Origin: Phytoactinopolyspora halotolerans
Lineage (GTDB): Bacteria; Actinomycetota; Actinomycetes; Jiangellales; Jiangellaceae
Reading direction: 5' to 3'
DNA: 64,000 nt
NCBI RefSeq assembly: GCF_010550675.1
Contig: NZ_JAAGOA010000018.1
Coordinates: 1 to 64,000 of the forward strand
A program made the translations under genes and the position numbers. The notes under the pieces are model-generated. The model saw nothing but the letters and a program-made list of their open reading frames with translations. It was not told the DNA's origin and searched no databases. Positions within the stretch are counted from its first letter, which is position 1, and each line of letters starts with the position of its first letter. This document shows positions 60,165 through 64,000 of the stretch, piece by piece.

Positions 60165-61058
60165 GTGTCCGAGCCCGGCACCTTCGACGTAGCAGACCTG
60201 GTCGCCGTCGACGTGCACACGCACGCGGAGATCTCAGCAGATGGCCACCCATCGCTCAGCCCGGAGCTCGAGGCCGCCAAGGGCGCGTACTTCAAGGCGT
60301 CGGGTCCGCCTCCCACCATCGCGCAGATGGCCGAGTACTACCGGGAGCGACGTATCGCCGCGGTGGTCTTCACCGTCGATGCGGAGGCGGCGACCGGACA
60401 TCCGCCCATCCGGAACGAGGAGGTCGCGGCCGCGTGCGCGGAGCATGCGGACATCCTGATCCCGTTCGCCAGCATCGACCCGTGGAGAGGGCGGGCAGCG
60501 GCCCGTCGTGCTCGGGTGCTGGCGCGCGATCACGGCGTCCGCGGGTTCAAGTTCCACCCGTCGTTGCAGGAGTTCTTCCCGAACGACAGGATGGCGTATC
60601 CGCTCTACGAGGCGCTCGAGGAGCTCGGATTGCCGGCGCTGTTCCATACCGGGCAGACCGGGATCGGCGCGGGTGTCCGCGGCGGCGCCGGTATCCGGCT
60701 GAAGTACTCGAACCCGTTGCACGTGGACGATGTGGCGGCGGATTTCCCCGAGCTGCCGATCATCCTGGCTCACCCGTCGTTCCCGTGGCAGGACGAAGCG
60801 TTGGCGATCGCCACCCACAAACCGCAGGTCCACATCGACCTGTCCGGGTGGTCGCCGAAGTACTTCCCGCCGCAGCTGGTCCGCTACGCCAACTCGCTGC
60901 TGAAGGAGAAGGTGTTGTTCGGATCGGACTACCCGGCGATCACCCCGGACCGGTGGCTCGCCGACTTCGAGAAGCTGGACATCAAGCCCGAGGTGCGGCC
61001 ACTGATCCTCAAGGAGAACGCAGCCCGCCTTCTGCACCTAGACACCCGACCTAAATGA
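60165..61058 (+). CDS. Amidohydrolase family 2 (ACMSD-like metal-dependent hydrolase)
   Basis: 297 aa TIM-barrel. VAVDVHTHAEISADG holds the HxH metal site, FKFHPSLQEFFPND and ALFHTGQTG the next His ligands, and VLFGSDYPAITPDRWLADF the Asp. Related enzymes are decarboxylases or hydrolases of aromatic or carboxylic ring-cleavage products. GTG 60165 has GGGAGG 5 nt upstream. The C-terminal Arg-Pro-Lys and stop run into the palindrome at 61050. Likely co-expressed with the ligase downstream and controlled by the PaaX-like protein. Confidence 0.88.
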   Translation: MSEPGTFDVADLVAVDVHTHAEISADGHPSLSPELEAAKGAYFKASGPPPTIAQMAEYYRERRIAAVVFTVDAEAATGHPPIRNEEVAAACAEHADILIPFASIDPWRGRAAARRARVLARDHGVRGFKFHPSLQEFFPNDRMAYPLYEALEELGLPALFHTGQTGIGAGVRGGAGIRLKYSNPLHVDDVAADFPELPIILAHPSFPWQDEALAIATHKPQVHIDLSGWSPKYFPPQLVRYANSLLKEKVLFGSDYPAITPDRWLADFEKLDIKPEVRPLILKENAARLLHLDTRPK

Positions 61059-61143
61059 TCATGTGAAGTAGGTTTTCTCGTGCGCTAACAGGTCTGCAGA
61101 CATGGTTGGGCACGAGAAAACCTACTTCACATGATCATTTAGG
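61050..61143. repeat. Palindromic element, family B, copy 2 (34-bp perfect arms)
   Basis: 94 bp: arms beginning CCTAAATGATCATGTGAAGT and identical over 34 bp, loop of 26 nt with GGTCTGCAGACATGG. It contains the amidohydrolase stop TGA (61056-61058). Same length and boundaries as the copy at 35707. Confidence 0.96.
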
Positions 61144-61193
61144 TGCGGCGAAGGCGACACGACGCGAGGCGAGGCGAAGGCGAGGAGGCGGCG

Positions 61194-62750
61194 ATGCGAA
61201 ACCAGGGAGTGGGGTCGTGGCCGGCGCGGCGCGCCCGGATGACGCCGCACCGTGCCGCGATCGTGCACGAATCGACATCGATCACCTACGGCGAGTTGCA
61301 GCAGCGGGTGACCCGGCTGGCGCATGCGCTCCGCGGCCTCGGCGTGCGCCGCGGTGACCGGGTCGCCTACCTCGGGTTGAACCGCCCGGAGCTGGCCGAG
61401 ACGTTGTTCGCCACGGGCGTGATCGGTGCGATCTTCGTCCCGCTCAACACCCGGCTGGCGGCGCCGGAGCTGGCCTTCATCCTCAAGGACGCCGGTGCCG
61501 AAGTACTGCTCTGGGACTCCGCGCTTGCGGAGACGGTGTCCGCCCTCCGTGCCGAGGCGGATGTCCGTCACCAGATCAGGGTCGGTGCGCGGAACGGCCA
61601 GAGCGGCGACGACGGAGGTGACAGCGGGGCGCTGATCTACGACGAGCTGCTCGCCGAAGCCCCGGCTGACCCTATCGACGACGACGTCGAGCTCGACGAC
61701 GTGTGCATGATCCAATACACCTCCGGCACCAGCGGCCGGCCGAAGGGTGTGATGCTCACCCACGCCAACATCACCTGGAACTGCTACAACATCCTGCTCG
61801 ACGTCGACGTGGCACAGGATGAGGTGAGCCTGGTCAGCGCCCCGATGTTCCACACCGCTGCACTGAACCAGCTGTTCCTGCCCACCGTGCTCAAGGGCGG
61901 TACGTCGGTGCTGATGTCCCGCTTCGATCCGGATCGAGCGTTCGACCTGATCGTCGAGCATCGGGTGACGTGGATGTTCGGCGTCACGGCGATGTTCCTC
62001 GCGATGGTCCAATCGCCGCGCTGGCCGGATGCCGACCTGTCGTCCGTGCGGACCCTGATGTGTGGTGGGGCTCCCGTCCCGGAGGCGTTGATCCGGACCT
62101 ACCAGGACCGAGGATTGGTGTTCCTCCAGGGTTACGGCCTCACCGAGACCTCACCGGGGGCGCTCTTCCTGCGCGCCGCCGAAAGCACGGAGAAGATCGG
62201 TTCGGCCGGCACGGCATGCTTCTTCACCGATGTCCGGGTTGTCCGTCCCGACCTGTCCGACGTCAGCGCCGGATCCGGCGAGGTGGGGGAGATCTTGGTC
62301 CAGGGCCCCAACGTCATGGCCGGCTATTGGGGTCTTCCCGAAGCGACCAGTGCGGCCTTCGCTGAGGGGGACTGGCTGCGCACCGGCGACGCCGCGACGG
62401 TGGACGACGACGGGCACACCTACGTGGTGGACCGGGTGAAGGACATGTTCATCTCCGGCGGAGAGAACGTCTATCCGGCCGAGGTGGAGCAGGTGCTCTA
62501 CCAGTATCCGGCGGTCGCGGAGTGTGCGGTGATCGGCGTCGCCGACGAACGCTGGGGTGAGGTCGGCCGCGCCGTCGTGGTACTCCGTGCCGGGCGGGAG
62601 GCGACGGAGCGAGAGATCCTGGACTTCCTGGACGGCAAGCTCGCTCGGTACAAGTTGCCCAAGTCGGTCGTTTTCGCCGATGGGCTGCCGCGCAACGCGG
62701 CCGGCAAGCTGCTCAAACGGCGCTTGCGCGAAACGTACACACGGCCCTGA
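61194..62750 (+). CDS. Acyl-CoA synthetase (AMP-forming)
   Basis: 518 aa ANL-superfamily ligase. P-loop YTSGTSGRPKGVMLTHANIT (about residues 182-201), GYGLTETSPG motif, and C-terminal DRVKDMFISGGENVYPAEVE, with the catalytic Lys in NAAGKLLKRRL. Activates a fatty or aromatic acid to its CoA thioester. Following a PaaX-regulated-looking amidohydrolase, an aryl or aliphatic acid from aromatic breakdown is plausible. ATG 61194 follows GGAGG. Confidence 0.94.
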   Translation: MRNQGVGSWPARRARMTPHRAAIVHESTSITYGELQQRVTRLAHALRGLGVRRGDRVAYLGLNRPELAETLFATGVIGAIFVPLNTRLAAPELAFILKDAGAEVLLWDSALAETVSALRAEADVRHQIRVGARNGQSGDDGGDSGALIYDELLAEAPADPIDDDVELDDVCMIQYTSGTSGRPKGVMLTHANITWNCYNILLDVDVAQDEVSLVSAPMFHTAALNQLFLPTVLKGGTSVLMSRFDPDRAFDLIVEHRVTWMFGVTAMFLAMVQSPRWPDADLSSVRTLMCGGAPVPEALIRTYQDRGLVFLQGYGLTETSPGALFLRAAESTEKIGSAGTACFFTDVRVVRPDLSDVSAGSGEVGEILVQGPNVMAGYWGLPEATSAAFAEGDWLRTGDAATVDDDGHTYVVDRVKDMFISGGENVYPAEVEQVLYQYPAVAECAVIGVADERWGEVGRAVVVLRAGREATEREILDFLDGKLARYKLPKSVVFADGLPRNAAGKLLKRRLRETYTRP

Positions 62751-62758
62751 CCTTACCG

Positions 62759-62831
62759 GGCTTTCTCGTGCACCAACAGGTCTGCAGGCATGGTAGAGCA
62801 CGCGAAAACCCACTTCACATGATCATTTAGG
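62759..62831 (+). repeat. Palindromic element, family B, truncated copy 3
   Basis: 73 nt matching the right-hand three-quarters of the copy at 61050, from CTTTCTCGTGC through GGTCTGCAGGCATGG to CACTTCACATGATCATTTAG. The first 21 nt of the left arm are missing, so it can no longer form the outer stem. It starts 9 nt after the ligase stop. Confidence 0.88.
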
Positions 62832-62869
62832 ACTTGGGGGGGCGGTCGGGGGCCGCGCAGATGCGAAAA

Positions 62870-62930
62870 GGATCATCGTGAAGTGCGCGAAACCACGGCA
62901 AGCAGCTGCGCTGATGTGGCACGATGATCC
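62870..62930. repeat. Palindrome with 11-bp arms upstream of the nicotianamine-synthase-like gene
   Basis: GGATCATCGTG (62870-62880) and CACGATGATCC (62920-62930) flank 39 nt. It shares the GATCATC arm core with family C but not the centre. Could be another element copy or a regulatory hairpin. Confidence 0.6.
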
Positions 62931-62940
62931 GCGATGAACA

Positions 62941-62955
62941 TGAATCTCATAACCA
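62941..62955 (+). promoter_or_regulatory. Weak candidate zinc-uptake-regulator (Zur) site
   Basis: TGAATCTCATAACCA in an AT-rich island matches 10 of 15 positions of the textbook actinobacterial Zur box (TGAAAATCATTTTCA) by my own count. It lies 134 nt before the metallophore-type gene, where metal regulation would be expected. Weak. Confidence 0.25.
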
Positions 62956-63088
62956 AAATTGAACTGAATTGCCTGCTTCGTTCCAGATATGCCGCGGATT
63001 CGATGGCCACCCTGCACCGACAGTGTGCCGGTGCGGGTGCCCGCCACGTCTGCCGTGAGCACCGCTCGGTGCGGAACGGGGTGCTCCG

Positions 63089-63976
63089 ATGACCCTGCTC
63101 GACACCCGGATTCCCGCCACGACGGATGCCGACGTCGCGGCCGCGGTGTGCTCGATCTACCGAGCCCTGGACAGTTGCCCCGACCTGACGCCCGGTCCGC
63201 ATGTCGACGGCCTCTTCGGCCGGCTGGTCCAGCTCGTGCTCAACACGCCGGAGCCGGTCGCGCTCAGCGTTCTCGAGGATCCGGCGGTGCGGGCATCGAC
63301 CCCTCATCTACGCCGCCTATGCGCGCGCGGGGAGACCGAGCTGGAACGCCGCTGGGCCGAACGCATATGCCGTAGCGCCGACCCGCAGGGTGAGCTGCAC
63401 CGCTTCCCTTACCTGGACAATTACCGGCGGCTGATCCGGATGGAGGCCGCGGCGCTCGACCATGCATGGTTCCGTGCGGCACGCGCGGACCAGCGAGCTC
63501 CGCGCACCGTGGCCTTCGTCGGCTCCGGGCCGCTTCCGCTGAGCTCGTTCTTTCTCGCGGATCATCTCGAGGTTCCGGTGCACAACATCGACCGCGACGC
63601 CGACGTGGTCGCCGGCTCGCGCATGCTGGCGGAGGCCCTGGGCCGGACGGATGTCCGCTTCCGCCACGCCGACGCGGCGTCGGTGGATCTGCGCGGCTAC
63701 GACGTGGTGGTACTCGCCGCCCTGGTCGGAGAGACGGCCGCGGACAAGGATGCGTTGCTGTGTCACCTGGCCACGGCGATGGATCCGGGCGCGCTGTTGT
63801 TGTTGCGCAGTGCGCGCGGCATGCGGACGTTGCTCTACCCGGAGGTGACCCCGAGCGCCTCCGCGGGGTTCGAGGTGCTGGCCACCGTGCATCCGGACGA
63901 CGAGGTGATCAACTCGGCGATCGTGCTGCGCGCCGATGGCGTCGGACGCCGTCGTGACCAGGGTGAGGAGGGCTGA
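63089..63976 (+). CDS. Nicotianamine-synthase family protein (opine-metallophore aminobutyryltransferase)
   Basis: 295 aa. SAM-binding core TVAFVGSGPLPLSSFFLADH (about residues 141-160) with NIDRDADVVAGSRMLA and the aminobutyryl-transfer fold of plant nicotianamine synthases and bacterial CntL. The N-terminal helical part (SIYRALDSCPDLTPGP, FPYLDNYRRLIRMEAAALDH) also matches. It would transfer an aminobutyrate unit from SAM to an amino acid to build a zinc/nickel/copper-binding opine such as staphylopine. The next gene starts 1 nt later, indicating an operon; opine dehydrogenase, racemase or transport genes may follow outside the window. Confidence 0.88.
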   Translation: MTLLDTRIPATTDADVAAAVCSIYRALDSCPDLTPGPHVDGLFGRLVQLVLNTPEPVALSVLEDPAVRASTPHLRRLCARGETELERRWAERICRSADPQGELHRFPYLDNYRRLIRMEAAALDHAWFRAARADQRAPRTVAFVGSGPLPLSSFFLADHLEVPVHNIDRDADVVAGSRMLAEALGRTDVRFRHADAASVDLRGYDVVVLAALVGETAADKDALLCHLATAMDPGALLLLRSARGMRTLLYPEVTPSASAGFEVLATVHPDDEVINSAIVLRADGVGRRRDQGEEG

Positions 63977-63977
63977 C

Positions 63978-64000
63978 ATGGCGACCTTGCTCATGGTGGA
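63978..64000 (+). CDS. Start of next gene (cut by window edge)
   Basis: ATG at 63978 with GAGGAGGG 5 nt upstream reads MATLLMV and then leaves the window. Spacing of 1 nt from the preceding stop shows co-translation with the nicotianamine-synthase-like gene. Too short to identify. Confidence 0.6.

Noticed and set aside
1-64000. Possibility that GATCAT palindromes are Dam-methylation or origin-type clusters
   Set aside because: They are dispersed one by one at gene junctions, belong to distinct families of fixed length, and no replication genes or DnaA-box cluster are present.
1-64000. tRNA, rRNA, CRISPR, prophage or IS transposase genes
   Set aside because: No cloverleaf-type sequences, no repeat-spacer arrays, and no integrase, capsid or transposase-like reading frame was found on reading both strands.

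Overview
The window is high-GC DNA packed with genes on both strands. GTG starts, ATGA stop/start overlaps, ECF42-type sigma, Cvn-type conservon and PcaIJ content all point to an actinomycete, probably a soil or plant-associated filamentous one. Genus cannot be fixed from sequence alone. No tRNA, rRNA, CRISPR, prophage or insertion-sequence transposase was seen.

Layout. 1-7.7 kb: histidine catabolism (hutI, hutF, an M20 amidohydrolase, hutU, hutH, all minus) with a divergent IclR regulator and a clear operator between. 7.8-13.8 kb: truncated HicB-like protein, MFS exporter, flavoprotein monooxygenase and ArsR regulator (arsenic-type module), YCII/DGPF protein with ECF42 sigma factor, and a methyltransferase. 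13.9-24 kb: oligosaccharide uptake and degradation (GH5 enzyme; one MalF/MalG pair; three paralogous solute-binding lipoproteins; a six-hairpin glycosidase). 24-28 kb: small hypothetical genes, a Gfo/Idh/MocA oxidoreductase, a HAD hydrolase and a decayed low-GC stretch. 28-35.7 kb: acyl-CoA dehydrogenase, a frameshifted ATPase pseudogene, acetylxylan-esterase-like hydrolase, tsaB-rimI-tsaD, a GH3 lipoprotein. 35.8-40.8 kb: conservon (MHYT protein, kinase-like sensor, roadblock, DUF742, GTPase). 41-45.4 kb: SsuABC/TauABC-type ABC transporter. 45.5-48 kb: M20 amidohydrolase and GCS2-type carboxylate-amine ligase. 48-57.3 kb: a complete branch from 4-hydroxybenzoate through protocatechuate to beta-ketoadipate cleavage (pobA divergent from pcaI-pcaJ-pcaF-pcaH-pcaG-pcaB-pcaD-pcaC-IclR). 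57.3-64 kb: Asp-nucleophile hydrolase, second IclR, PaaX regulator, amidohydrolase, acyl-CoA ligase, and a nicotianamine-synthase-family gene that probably opens an opine-metallophore operon running off the edge.

The most unusual content is a set of short palindromic elements in at least three families (55 bp, about 60 bp and 94 bp). Nearly all copies carry ATGATCAT, or a one-base variant of it, near the outer ends of their arms. They sit at gene ends and intercistronic junctions, and one lies inside a gene. Two copies, in the unrelated hut and pca operons, carry both the stop of the upstream gene and an ATGA-overlapped start of the downstream gene. In pcaD the only usable start codons are inside the element. 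Another copy is inserted in frame in the six-hairpin glycosidase. Two more carry the stop codons of convergent genes. These look like mobile, coding-compatible palindromes, in spirit like Rickettsia palindromic elements but different in sequence.
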